A stretch of DNA of 64,000 bases from Roseobacter fucihabitans (GTDB lineage: Bacteria; Pseudomonadota; Alphaproteobacteria; Rhodobacterales; Rhodobacteraceae): assembly GCF_014337925.2 (NCBI RefSeq), contig NZ_CP143423.1, positions 4,184,501-4,248,500 of the forward strand, given 5' to 3'. The notes under the pieces are model-generated. The model was given only the letters and a program-made list of their open reading frames with translations. It was not told the DNA's origin and made no database searches. The translations under genes were made by a program, and so were the position numbers. This document shows, piece by piece, positions 45,762-54,679 of the stretch. Numbering within the stretch: position 1 is the stretch's first letter; every line of letters begins with the position of its first letter.

Positions 45762-45949
45762 ACAGCGCGATTGGCCTGATCGGGCTTGGCACCATGGGCG
45801 CGGCATTGGCGTTCAACATTGCCGAGAAAGATTTTGACATTGCCGTCTGGAACCGCACGACGCAGGTTGCGCGCGATTTTTCTGGCCTGCAGGGGTTCGC
45901 GCGGATGGACGATGCAAGCCAAGATCAACACGGTCCCTGGGCAAGCTAA
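45758..45949 (+). pseudogene. gnd: 6-phosphogluconate dehydrogenase, N-terminal stub
   Basis: The ATG overlaps the SMP-30 stop. The first residues (IGLIGLGTMGAALAFNIAE) are a typical Gnd Rossmann start followed by DIAVWNRTT, but similarity stops around codon 50 and the frame ends at 63 residues, where a full enzyme has about 470. The pqiA operon begins 50 bases later. A deletion or insertion removed the rest, so the gluconate branch ends without this enzyme here. Confidence 0.75.
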
Positions 45950-45998
45950 GAACGCGATATTTGCTTTTTCTGGTGGGGAAGCGCATTAAATCAAAGGT

Positions 45999-46631
45999 AT
46001 GAGCGTGAATATTCAACCCCGCGACGATCTGATCGTCTGTCCGCATTGCGATGCGGCCTATACGCTTGCGCGCCCAAGCAATGGGCAACGCGCAGTTTGT
46101 CATCGCTGTCATACCGTTTTGATCATGCCACGGCACAAGGCGGGGTTGCAGATCATTGCTCTTTCGATTGCCATCGTGATCCTTATCACGGCGGCGGCGG
46201 TCTTTCCGTTTTTGTCGATCTCTGCGGGTGGCGCGCATAATTCGGTTTCGGTCATCGACTCAGCATTGGCGTTCAGCGATGGCCCCTTGGTGGTGCTGGC
46301 CCTTGCCACCGCAGCCTTGATCATCTTTATCCCGCTGGCACGCGTGCTGCTGTCGCTTTACGTATTGGTTCCAATCGTCATGGACAAACCCCCCGCCCGC
46401 AAGGCGGCCTTTGCCTTTCGTCTGGCCGAGGCGCTGCGTCCCTGGTCAATGGCGGAAATATTTGCGATCGGCTGTGCGGTGGCGCTGGTCAAGATCCACG
46501 CACTTGCAGACGTCAGCCTGGGTCCGGCATTCTGGTTGTTCACCATGCTGGTGCTGCTCGTTGTGGTGCAGGATAATTTCTTATGCAGGTGGTCGGTATG
46601 GAACGCGCTGAGCAACCCAAAGAAACGATAA
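45999..46631 (+). CDS. pqiA: PqiA-like membrane protein, first half-type
   Basis: The 210-residue protein has an N-terminal zinc-ribbon-like pair (CPHCDAAY and CHRCHTVL) and about four transmembrane helices (IIALSIAIVILITAAAVFPF, VVLALATAALIIFIPLARVL, FWLFTMLVLLVVVQD), with the PqiA phrase RPWSMAEIFAIG. E. coli PqiA carries two such units in one chain; here they are two genes. It belongs to the pqiA-pqiA-pqiB-pqiC operon for lipid transport across the envelope. Confidence 0.82.
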   Translation: MSVNIQPRDDLIVCPHCDAAYTLARPSNGQRAVCHRCHTVLIMPRHKAGLQIIALSIAIVILITAAAVFPFLSISAGGAHNSVSVIDSALAFSDGPLVVLALATAALIIFIPLARVLLSLYVLVPIVMDKPPARKAAFAFRLAEALRPWSMAEIFAIGCAVALVKIHALADVSLGPAFWLFTMLVLLVVVQDNFLCRWSVWNALSNPKKR

Positions 46632-47245
46632 CCGCCAAAGATCTTGGTGTTGTCGCCTGTACGCGCTGCATGCAGGTCTGGCCGCAGGAAGTCAGGGTTT
46701 GCGCGCGCTGCGGGCACCGCCTGGTACTGCGCGACCACAAAAGCCAGCAAAAGGTCTGGGCGCTGTGGCTTGTGGGTCTGATCTGCTACATCCCGGCGAA
46801 CCTCTATCCCATGCTACAGACACGCACGCTTTTCAGCGTCGATAACTCCACCATTGTCGGCGGGGCCATCGAGTTGATCGAATATGACAGCTACGGGGTC
46901 GCCATCATCATCCTGATCGCCAGCGTCATGATCCCCGTGGCCAAATTCCTGGCCATCGCGTTCTTATCGATATCGATCACACGGCCGACTACAATGTCAA
47001 AAAACCAGCGCCAATTGCTCTATGAGGTCGTCGAATACATCGGGCGATGGTCGATGATTGACATCTTTGTGGTTGCGATCCTGTCGTCTCTGGTGCAACT
47101 CAATGTGCTTGTGGCGATCAACCCCGGTCCGGCCAGTTTGTTTTTTGCCCTGTCGGTGATTTTCACCATGCTATCGGCGCAGGCCTTTGACAGCCGCTTG
47201 ATCTGGGATGCGCAGCACAACGGAAAAGGACAACCGAAAGAATGA
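46598..47245 (+). CDS. pqiA: PqiA-like membrane protein, second half-type
   Basis: The start at ATG 46598 overlaps the first pqiA-like gene by 34 bases; ATG 46583 is an alternative. The 215-residue protein has a zinc-ribbon (CTRCMQVW, CARCGH) and membrane helices (VWALWLVGLICYIPANLYPM, IIILIASVMIPVAKFLAIAF) with GRWSMIDIFVVA, the second copy of the PqiA motif. Its stop overlaps the pqiB start. Confidence 0.82.
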   Translation: MERAEQPKETITAKDLGVVACTRCMQVWPQEVRVCARCGHRLVLRDHKSQQKVWALWLVGLICYIPANLYPMLQTRTLFSVDNSTIVGGAIELIEYDSYGVAIIILIASVMIPVAKFLAIAFLSISITRPTTMSKNQRQLLYEVVEYIGRWSMIDIFVVAILSSLVQLNVLVAINPGPASLFFALSVIFTMLSAQAFDSRLIWDAQHNGKGQPKE

Positions 47246-49326
47246 CGCAGACTCCTGATCCTGTTCCGATTGATCCGGCGCGCGAGAGCTTTCTGGGGCG
47301 CGCTTCGATTGTCTGGGTGATCCCGTTTATTGCACTGGTGACCTCACTGCTGGTTGCCTGGCAATCCTACAGCGATCGTGGCCCGCTGATTTCCATTGAA
47401 TTTGAGAACGGCACCGGCATTATTGTGGATCAGACGGAGGTACGGTTTCGCGACATCAAGGTGGGCGTTGTCGAAGGCATCGGGTTTTCCGAAGGACTTG
47501 AGAGTGTTGTGGCACAGGTGCGGCTGGAAAAGGAAGTGGCACCTTTTGTAGATGCCGGCGCGTCATTCTGGGTTGTACGCCCAGAGCTTTCGGTGCGCGG
47601 TATTTCGGGTTTGGACACGGTCATCAGCGGAATTTTCATCGAAGGATCATGGGACGATCAGGTGGGGGCCGCGCGCGAGACATTCAAAGGACTGGAAACG
47701 CCCCCACTGTTTCGTCCGGGCAAGGAAGGCTTGCAAATCGCGCTGCGCACGCGGCCCGGCGGTACCCTCACGGACAACAGCCCGATCTTGTTTCGCGGCA
47801 TTGAGATTGGCCGGGTTGGCACGGCGCGGATTTCGCGCGAAGGCAGCTTCGCCATCGCAGAAGCCATCATCTATGACCCTTACGGGCGGTTGATCACAAC
47901 GGCTACACGGTTCTGGGACACCTCCGGCTTCAGCGTCTCCATCGGGCCCGCAGGCGCGGAGGTGGACTTTTCCTCCCTGGCCACATTGGTGGGCGGAGGT
48001 TTGACCTTTGACACATTTGTATCGGGCGGCGCGCGCGTAACGGATGGCACGGTTTTTGAGGTTTTTGCCGATGGGACAACGGCCAGAAACAGCGTTTTCA
48101 ACGCCTCCGAAGTCGAGTTGATCGAACTGCGTATCATTTTTGATGATAACATCTCCGGCCTGGCTTTGGGCGCCCCGGTTGAGTTGAGCGGGTTGCGCAT
48201 TGGTTCGGTACAAAGCCTGTCAGGGATCGTGGATACCGACACATTTGGTGACAACCGGGTACGGCTTGACGTTGTCATCGGCATCCAACCTGCCCTGCTC
48301 GGCTTACAGGGCGCTGTGGATTCTGAGGCGGCGCTGAATTTCATCGGCGCGCGGGTGCGCGAGGGTCTGCGCGCCCGTCTTGCCTCGGCCAGCCTCCTGA
48401 CTGGCGGGTTGAAGGTCGAACTGGTCGAAGTTGACGGCGCCTCCCCCGCCGACATCGTGCTGGTCGAGGGTGAAATTGCCACCATCCCGGCGACAGCGAG
48501 CGAAATATCAGATGCGGCGGCAACCGTTGAGGGCGTTTTCACCCGGATCAACCGCCTGCCCATCGAAGAGCTGCTCAACAGCGCCATCGGCTTCATGCAA
48601 AGCGCGCAGGCCTTCGTGATGAGCGAGGATCTGCGCGAAATGCCCGAAGACCTGCGCGGCCTTCTGGGAGATGTGCGGGGGCTGGTGACGTCGCAGGAAG
48701 TCCGCGATATTCCGATTTCGGTGAATGCAGCCCTGGCGCGGGTCGAAACCCTTTTGGGGCAAATCGAAACCGAACAGGCCGTTAACCGGATCGTTGAAAC
48801 CATCGAGGCGGCAAAATCTGCCGCAACCTCGGTCAGCGCCTCTGTGGCGGGTGTGCCTGAATTGATCGAAAACCTCAGCGGTGTCGCGGCCAAGGCAGAA
48901 GCCATGCCGTTGGAAGAATTGACGGTGCAATTGACCGACCTGTTGGCGTCTGCGGACGCGATATTGGGAACGCCAGCGGCGCAGGAATTGCCCGCCTCGC
49001 TTGGGGCCGCGCTCACTGAATTGAACGCGACGCTCAGCGAGCTGCGCGCGGGAGGGGCTGTGGGCAATGTTAACGCGACGCTGCAATCCACGCGCGAAGC
49101 GGCGGACGCCGTGGCGCTGTCCAGCAAGGATCTGCCCGGATTGGTGGAGCGGATCACCGAGGTCTTCGACCAAGCCAGCCGAACCATCGAGGGCTACAAT
49201 CAGGGTGAAGTTATCAGCCGCGATGCGCAGGCTGCCTTGCGTGACATTTCACAGGCTGCGGATGCGCTGACCGCTCTGGCGCGTTTGCTGGAACGAAATC
49301 CCAGCGCATTGATCAGGGGGCGATAG
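47242..49326 (+). CDS. pqiB: PqiB-like MCE-domain protein
   Basis: The 694-residue protein has one N-terminal transmembrane helix (VWVIPFIALVTSLLVAW) and three MCE domains at about residues 44-140, 157-255 and 286-400. A long helical C-terminal part (400-694) then runs as alternating Leu/Glu/Ala coiled coil. PqiB forms a hexameric tube spanning the periplasm for lipid transfer. The helical tail is longer than in E. coli PqiB (total about 546). Confidence 0.86.
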   Translation: MTQTPDPVPIDPARESFLGRASIVWVIPFIALVTSLLVAWQSYSDRGPLISIEFENGTGIIVDQTEVRFRDIKVGVVEGIGFSEGLESVVAQVRLEKEVAPFVDAGASFWVVRPELSVRGISGLDTVISGIFIEGSWDDQVGAARETFKGLETPPLFRPGKEGLQIALRTRPGGTLTDNSPILFRGIEIGRVGTARISREGSFAIAEAIIYDPYGRLITTATRFWDTSGFSVSIGPAGAEVDFSSLATLVGGGLTFDTFVSGGARVTDGTVFEVFADGTTARNSVFNASEVELIELRIIFDDNISGLALGAPVELSGLRIGSVQSLSGIVDTDTFGDNRVRLDVVIGIQPALLGLQGAVDSEAALNFIGARVREGLRARLASASLLTGGLKVELVEVDGASPADIVLVEGEIATIPATASEISDAAATVEGVFTRINRLPIEELLNSAIGFMQSAQAFVMSEDLREMPEDLRGLLGDVRGLVTSQEVRDIPISVNAALARVETLLGQIETEQAVNRIVETIEAAKSAATSVSASVAGVPELIENLSGVAAKAEAMPLEELTVQLTDLLASADAILGTPAAQELPASLGAALTELNATLSELRAGGAVGNVNATLQSTREAADAVALSSKDLPGLVERITEVFDQASRTIEGYNQGEVISRDAQAALRDISQAADALTALARLLERNPSALIRGR

Positions 49327-49328
49327 CC

Positions 49329-49892
49329 ATGAGTTTCTTTAGACCATTCTGGATGATCCTGGGCGCCGCGCTGCTCGCAGGCTGTGCGAGTTCGCCGGAT
49401 CGCTATGTCGTGCCCACCTCAGAGGTTGCCCAGCAACAGCGCATCGCTTACCGCTCGGTCGAAATCCGCAAGGTTTCCCTGCCCGCCTATGCGGCCTCGG
49501 ATGAGATCGCGCAGCTTGGACCGGATGGAAAGCTGACAAGTGTCGGGGGTGTTTTATGGGCGGACACGCCGGAGCGTGCCATTTCGCTGGAACTGTCGCG
49601 CAATCTGACCCGGCTGACCGGCGCGCGGGTCGCTGCCGAGCCCTGGCCGTTTGAAACCTTTGCCGATGCGCGTCTAGAGGTGCGTTTCGAGAGCCTCATT
49701 GCGCAGGAAGACGGCCAATTCCGCGCGAACGGCCAGTATTTTGTAGCCGCCGAAAACGGACGGGAGCGTGCGGGCCTGTTCGATCTGATGGTCGCCTTTG
49801 ATCCCGCTGAAGGACCGCAGGCCGTTGCCGCCGCGCGAGGTCAGATCATTCTGGATCTCGCGCGCTTCATTGCCCGCAATGGATTGCGCTGA
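49329..49892 (+). CDS. pqiC: PqiC-like outer-membrane lipoprotein
   Basis: The 187-residue protein has a lipoprotein signal with lipobox LLAGC (Cys about residue 19), followed by a compact ABC-transport-auxiliary-type domain: SVEIRKVSLPAYAASDEIAQ, GVLWADTPERAISLELSRNL and a C-terminal helix. It starts 2 bases after pqiB. PqiC docks the PqiB tube at the outer membrane. Confidence 0.84.
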   Translation: MSFFRPFWMILGAALLAGCASSPDRYVVPTSEVAQQQRIAYRSVEIRKVSLPAYAASDEIAQLGPDGKLTSVGGVLWADTPERAISLELSRNLTRLTGARVAAEPWPFETFADARLEVRFESLIAQEDGQFRANGQYFVAAENGRERAGLFDLMVAFDPAEGPQAVAAARGQIILDLARFIARNGLR

Positions 49893-50031
49893 GCGTCAAA
49901 CCTAACCAAGCCTTTCACCGAAGGACGCGGGCAGCATTGACACTCACCCGGCGAATTTTCTCCAGCTGACACTGGAGATGTGGCGATTTTATGCCACTCT
50001 TTTGATGGCATTTACCGCGCCAAACGAGATG

Positions 50032-50880
50032 CACTATGGGACGGTAGTGTCGCAAACTTTTGGAGCCCTGTTGCACTTCTCGGCAGTGACGTTCATTGGG
50101 CAGCCTTTCGACATCTCATTCAAGGTTTAAACGATTGATCAGTTTCAAAGGCGCGCATTTTCCGAAATCGGTGATCCTATACGCGGTCTATTTCTACGTT
50201 CGGTTTGCGGTATCGTATCGGGATCTCGAAGAAATCATGAACGAGTGCGGCGTCGATGTTGATCATGCAACGCTTAATCGATGGGTCGAGAAATATTCTG
50301 TCGCCGTTGCCGGTGAGGCGCGTTGTCAGAAGGCGTCGACCGGTCGATCTTGGCGGATGGACGAAACCTATATCAAGGTCAAAGGCCAGTGGACATATCT
50401 CTATCGAGCGATAGACAAATACGGCAATACCCTTGATTTCATGCTGTCCGAGCGACGTGATGAGGCGGCAGCAACCGCATTCTTCGCCAAGGTGATCGCC
50501 AGTAACGGCTGGCCGGACAAGGTTTTTATCGACAAGAGCGGATCAAACGCGGTCGGTCTGTTCAACATGAATTGCCTGCTGGTGATGCATAACTGGTGTT
50601 GGCTGATCGAGATTCTGCAGGTGAAATATCTCAATAATATTATCGAACAGGACCACCGTTTCATAAAAAAGATCACCCGCCCTATGCAGACCTTCAAATC
50701 GTTCAATTCAGCCGCGTCCACTCTGGCGGGCATCGAAGTCGCCCACATGATCCGCAAAGGACAATTCGACCGACCAGGGTTGTCCGGCTTCGAACAGTTT
50801 GCCGAGCTCGCTGGATAATTGTATCCTAGCGAGGCCCCATCTCGCCTCACGACAAAGTTTGCGACACAACCCTCATAGTG
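50032..50880 (+). mobile_element. IS6-family insertion sequence
   Basis: About 850 bases bounded by inverted repeats: GGTAGTGTCGCAAACTTT at 50043-50060 and the complement AAAGTTTGCGACACAACC at 50854-50871 (one mismatch). Outside these, CACTATG (50032) and CATAGTG (50880) are also inverted, so the terminal repeat may be about 27 bases with a gap. One transposase fills the element. No convincing 8-base target duplication was found. It sits between the pqi operon and a receptor gene. Confidence 0.75.
50096..50818 (+). CDS. IS6-family transposase
   Basis: The 240-residue frame (TTG start as drawn; the true start may be slightly downstream) shows the IS6 layout: FKGAHFPKSVILYAVYFYVR, the helix-turn-helix around CGVDVDHATLNRW, and the DDE residues in MDETYIKVKGQW, VFIDKSGSN and NNIIEQDHRFIKK, ending STLAGIEVAHMIRKGQF. 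The segment between the second D and E (GLFNMNCLLVMHNWCWLIEI) is unlike typical members but keeps the spacing. The protein appears intact. Confidence 0.85.
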   Translation: MGSLSTSHSRFKRLISFKGAHFPKSVILYAVYFYVRFAVSYRDLEEIMNECGVDVDHATLNRWVEKYSVAVAGEARCQKASTGRSWRMDETYIKVKGQWTYLYRAIDKYGNTLDFMLSERRDEAAATAFFAKVIASNGWPDKVFIDKSGSNAVGLFNMNCLLVMHNWCWLIEILQVKYLNNIIEQDHRFIKKITRPMQTFKSFNSAASTLAGIEVAHMIRKGQFDRPGLSGFEQFAELAG

Positions 50881-50937
50881 GGTCTTTCATTTTAATGGGC
50901 GCGTAAGAAGAATCTTAGCACGGGTCTCCAGGGCGGG

Positions 50938-53367
50938 TTAAAACTCGCCCCACCCGTCATCTTGAGCTGTTCGGCCGCCTCCGGCGACCGCGGCAACTTT
51001 TGATGGTTTGATGTAGGGCTCTTCTGGCTTCCTTTCTAACGAAACAACCTTAGTTTCTTTGAAAATTTCGTCGTCCAAAGATACACCGCGGAAACCACGT
51101 AACGTGTTGGCGAGTGTCTCCGCTTCCCCGCTCAAAGCAACCGAGGAGGCGGTCATTTCCTCAAGTGTAGCTGCGTTGGACTGGGAAGAGGAATCAATGG
51201 ATTGGATTGCGGAATTTACTTCTTTGATGCCCATCGACTGCTGTTCAACAGCCGATGTGATCTCGGAGATCTGACTCGATGCCAGTTCCACTTCGGAAAC
51301 GATGGATTCAACAGCTGTACGAGACAACCCAACTTGTCGAACACTTTCTTCAACCGTCTTGCTGTTTTGTTCGATGACGTGACTAATTTCCTGAACAGCT
51401 TCCTGAGAGCGCTGTGCAAGTGCGCGCACTTCAGAGGCTACTACAGAAAATCCTCGTCCTGCCTCGCCAGCCCGAGCCGCTTCAACGCCCGCATTGAGAG
51501 CGAGAAGGTTGATTTGAAAGGCAATGTCCTCAATGACTTTTACGACTCGATTGATCTGTTCAGATGCTTCTGACATTGCCGTGATAGATTCCTCCGTATC
51601 GTTAGAAACTTGCTGGGCGCTGCTGGCGTTTTCTTTCACGCGTTGGGTTGCTTCGTTGGCAGTTTTTGCGTTCGCAACAACCTGCTTAACACTTGCAAAC
51701 AGTTCCTCAACAGCTGCGGAGGTCTCTTCAATTGCCGCGGCACTGTCCTCTGCACGCTTGGCCATCCCGAGCGCGGCTGTTTCCAATTCAGAGGACCCGG
51801 ATGAAACACTGAAACCACTTTTGGTAATTTGCCCCATAGAAGAGGAAAGTTTAAGTAGTGCTCCGTTGAAATCTTCCTTCATCTTCAGAAACACACCCTG
51901 TCGATCACCTTCGATACGAACCCCCAAATTGCCGTCTGCTAGCTCTCCAATACTCTGCACGACATCGTCGATATTGCTTTCCGTCACTTCCAGCAGTCGG
52001 TTGATTACTTCAGCCAATACGACCAGATTTTCATCCTTCATGTCTTCAGCCATACGATTGGACAAATCACCTGAAGCCGCCTGACCAATGACATGTTCCA
52101 TGTCTTTTTGGAAATTCTCCAGCGCCTTCATGCGCGCGCGCTCCAGCTCTGCGACCTCTTCGCGTTCTTTGGCGGCTTGCGCTTCACTTGCGGCACGGGC
52201 CTCGCGATCTTTCTCAGCGGCCAGTCTTTCTTTCTCTAACTCCTCAACATCCGCCATTTGCGCCGTTAGGTCACGCGCCTTGCGAGCATTTTCAAGGAAA
52301 ACAACCATCGCGTTGTTCATTTTACCCAACTCGTGAGTTTTGTCGGTGGGTTCAATCTCAATATCCAGATTGCCCTCGGACACTTCGGTCATAATAGTAA
52401 TCATTCTTGCCAGACCGGCGGCGATAAGACGACCCACCACAAAGGCAACGATGACACCAACGATTGTGCCGATAGCGACCAAAGCCAAAACCATCGTGAT
52501 GGATCGTTTGGCCACCTCTGCACCGGCTGGTCCGAGCGTGTTTTGACGATCCACGATGGCGTCCACCGCTGTCGCCACCGCAGCGAGAGCGGCAGGACCT
52601 GCTTGATCCATCTGGCCATAAAGACTGTTGCGCTGATTGATCGTCGCGGCTACTTCCTGCTCAAGCTCAGCAAAATGTTCGAGATCTGCAATTGTTGATA
52701 TCGTCAATTCGCGTCGGCGCGGATTCTCCAGTTCTGACAATAACTGTGTGAGAGCGTCACTGGCTTTGGTCAAATGTTCCTTTGATTGATTGGCATCAGC
52801 GTCACTATTGGTCACAAGGAAACGTTCAAAATAGAGGCGTCCAAGTATCAGATCGGTGGAGGCCACCCCGGCGATATGGCTCGCTGCAGGATCATTGTCA
52901 GCGTAGGCACTCAGCATGACTTCGGACAATTGTTCGCGGGCCTTTTTGCCAACGACGGCCGCTTCGGCGACAATTGAGTTACGCTGATCCTGCAAAGCGC
53001 TGGCCTGTGTCATGGATGTTGCGTAGGTTTCCAGTAACTCAGGTAAGTCAGCAAGAGCTTCCTGTTCAGGGTATCCTTCGAGCGCAGCCACCATGTCCGA
53101 TTCCAGCTCGAAGATTTCGGCTACGTTGCTTGCAACCTCTGCCGCCTGGGCCTTGTCACCGCTTGCACGGTATTTCAGGGCAGCAATGCGAGCCTCAAAA
53201 AGGTCTTCGGCAACATCCGTTGCGATCAAAGTGGTTTTTGCTGTCCCTCGATAATCTACAAAGGTATCAGCCAGTTTGCTTGTCTGCAACGAAGCAACTC
53301 CGCCGACAAATAGGATGAGGCAGATCATTGCGCCCATTCCCAGATAGATACGCATTACAACTGACAT
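50938..53367 (-). CDS. Methyl-accepting chemotaxis protein with CheR-docking pentapeptide
   Basis: The ATG follows AAGGAATCGGAATCGCC. The 809 residues include TM1 ([17 protein letters not shown]), a helical periplasmic sensor of about 260 residues, TM2 ([17 protein letters not shown]), HAMP, a coiled coil rich in [17 protein letters not shown], a second HAMP-like part ([15 protein letters not shown]) and the signalling domain ([20 protein letters not shown]). The last residues are DDGWGEF, a W-x-x-F pentapeptide of the type that binds CheR/CheB. It is the intact paralogue of the broken receptor at 39474-40647. Confidence 0.88.
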   Translation of the reverse strand: MSVVMRIYLGMGAMICLILFVGGVASLQTSKLADTFVDYRGTAKTTLIATDVAEDLFEARIAALKYRASGDKAQAAEVASNVAEIFELESDMVAALEGYPEQEALADLPELLETYATSMTQASALQDQRNSIVAEAAVVGKKAREQLSEVMLSAYADNDPAASHIAGVASTDLILGRLYFERFLVTNSDADANQSKEHLTKASDALTQLLSELENPRRRELTISTIADLEHFAELEQEVAATINQRNSLYGQMDQAGPAALAAVATAVDAIVDRQNTLGPAGAEVAKRSITMVLALVAIGTIVGVIVAFVVGRLIAAGLARMITIMTEVSEGNLDIEIEPTDKTHELGKMNNAMVVFLENARKARDLTAQMADVEELEKERLAAEKDREARAASEAQAAKEREEVAELERARMKALENFQKDMEHVIGQAASGDLSNRMAEDMKDENLVVLAEVINRLLEVTESNIDDVVQSIGELADGNLGVRIEGDRQGVFLKMKEDFNGALLKLSSSMGQITKSGFSVSSGSSELETAALGMAKRAEDSAAAIEETSAAVEELFASVKQVVANAKTANEATQRVKENASSAQQVSNDTEESITAMSEASEQINRVVKVIEDIAFQINLLALNAGVEAARAGEAGRGFSVVASEVRALAQRSQEAVQEISHVIEQNSKTVEESVRQVGLSRTAVESIVSEVELASSQISEITSAVEQQSMGIKEVNSAIQSIDSSSQSNAATLEEMTASSVALSGEAETLANTLRGFRGVSLDDEIFKETKVVSLERKPEEPYIKPSKVAAVAGGGRTAQDDGWGEF

Positions 53368-53923
53368 GGCGATTCCGATTCCTTTTTGATTCTTCGCCTA
53401 AAAAGTAAGCAGAAAAGAGTTACCAACCTCTTTCAATTGGCCATTTCCATAAGATTTTAGATGCATACTCTAATTAGAACTCGAACATTCAGTTCATTTT
53501 TTGACTGCTTTCCAGTGGCTTGCAAGGATACCCACAGCGCCAAAAGGCTTCGTCGAACTATTGGCTATGCGTTTCGCCTAAAACTGCGGCTCTTAAGTTT
53601 GCCATTGAGCTGATCCAGCAAGGGGCGGGCCACTACATTCACCTCATCAAGGCCAAAGAAACGTTGGTTGCGTACTATCGGTACAGGTGGCCGGATCACC
53701 ACAGAATACGCAGGTGATGGACGAATCGCACTGCAAAGCCAGATAGCGGTACATCGGCATTGCCAGAAAATTTCTTTAGATCGGCATCAATAATGAAATT
53801 AAACTTCTGATTTTATTATATATAATATATTGTCCTACATTATATTGATTATGTCATACAATATATTGATTATGTCATACAATATATGTAACGTGAGGTA
53901 CGTCACTTTAAAAAGGTCCAAAC
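53368..53923. other. AT-rich intergenic region upstream of the sugar operon
   Basis: The 556 bases between the divergent receptor gene and the GntR gene contain no convincing gene. The right part (53800-53890) is strongly AT-rich and carries three phased operator-like sites. The left part holds only short open frames. Confidence 0.55.
53830..53882. promoter_or_regulatory. Three phased operator sites for the FadR-type regulator
   Basis: TTGTCCTACAT lies at 53830-53840, and ATGTCATACAA (complement TTGTATGACAT) at 53851-53861 and 53872-53882. All fit TTGT-N3-ACAT, close to the FadR-subfamily GntR consensus TNGTNNNACNA, and their centres are exactly 21 bases apart, two helical turns. The last two lie in a 21-base direct repeat. 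They sit 42-94 bases before the regulator start and probably control the whole operon. Confidence 0.65.
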
Positions 53924-54679
53924 TTGCCCGAATTATTTCCCAAAAAGCCTGGCATTACATCCAGCCCGACAATTGACCCTCTGGTCCACCTCAATGCTGA
54001 TGGGCAGAAGCGGGATGTGCTTGACGCGCTATCGCTCATGATCGAGCGGGCCGGTCTGGGTATCGGTGACCGGCTCCCGCCCGAAGTCGAGATTGCAAAG
54101 AAACTGAATGTGGGCCGCTCGAAGGTGCGCGAAGCCCTGATCGCCTGGCAGAATATGGGCATTGTCACTCGTAACAAAAAAGCCGGGACGCGGCTTGCTG
54201 CCGAAGTGTCATCAAAATCCCTTCATATGCCGGTGACGCTGAAGCTGGAGGCCGAAAGCCTGCTGCGAACCCATGCCGTGCGCCGTCCGCTCGAGATTGA
54301 AGCGGTGCGCCTTGCGGCGCGGCACGTTACGGCGCAGCAATCAAAGATCATCTTAGCCAGAAGTGCAGAACTAATGGCGGTGTATGAGGCTGGCGAAAAC
54401 TGGCGTGCTGCGGACCACCGCTTTCATAAAGCAATTCATGATGCTTGTGGAAATCCACTATTCGAACAATTGATCCGACAAATCCAGGATGGCTTTAACG
54501 CCATCTACGAAGCACCTTTCGGTCAGCCACATCTTGGGCAGGCAACCATCCCACTACATCCCGGTATTGCAGATGCCATTGCTGATGGTGACGAAAAACA
54601 AGCGGTGGCGATCATGGGAACGATTATGGACATAGTTGAAACCGAAGTTCGCCATATGATGGGGGATCAGAATGTCTGA
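53924..54679 (+). CDS. FadR-subfamily GntR transcriptional regulator
   Basis: An in-frame TAA 15 bases upstream leaves TTG 53924 as the first possible start (AAAGGT before it); 251 residues. The winged helix has GDRLPPEVEIAKKLNVGRSK and VREALIAWQNMGIV; the FCD domain has LEIEAVRLAARHVTA, RAADHRFHKAIHDACGNPLF and the late His of LHPGIADAI, which fits FCD metal-binding positions. It overlaps the PLP gene by 8 bases. It is likely a ligand-released repressor of its own operon, with the three upstream sites as operators. Confidence 0.86.
   Translation: MPELFPKKPGITSSPTIDPLVHLNADGQKRDVLDALSLMIERAGLGIGDRLPPEVEIAKKLNVGRSKVREALIAWQNMGIVTRNKKAGTRLAAEVSSKSLHMPVTLKLEAESLLRTHAVRRPLEIEAVRLAARHVTAQQSKIILARSAELMAVYEAGENWRAADHRFHKAIHDACGNPLFEQLIRQIQDGFNAIYEAPFGQPHLGQATIPLHPGIADAIADGDEKQAVAIMGTIMDIVETEVRHMMGDQNV

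Noticed and set aside
50032-50880. Target-site duplication flanking the IS6-family element
   Set aside because: CACTATG and CATAGTG are inverted, not direct, so they are read as outer parts of the terminal repeats; no 8-base direct repeat was found.
53520-53717. Open frame of 65 codons between the receptor and the GntR gene
   Set aside because: No ribosome site, no family resemblance and unusual composition; treated as chance in intergenic DNA.
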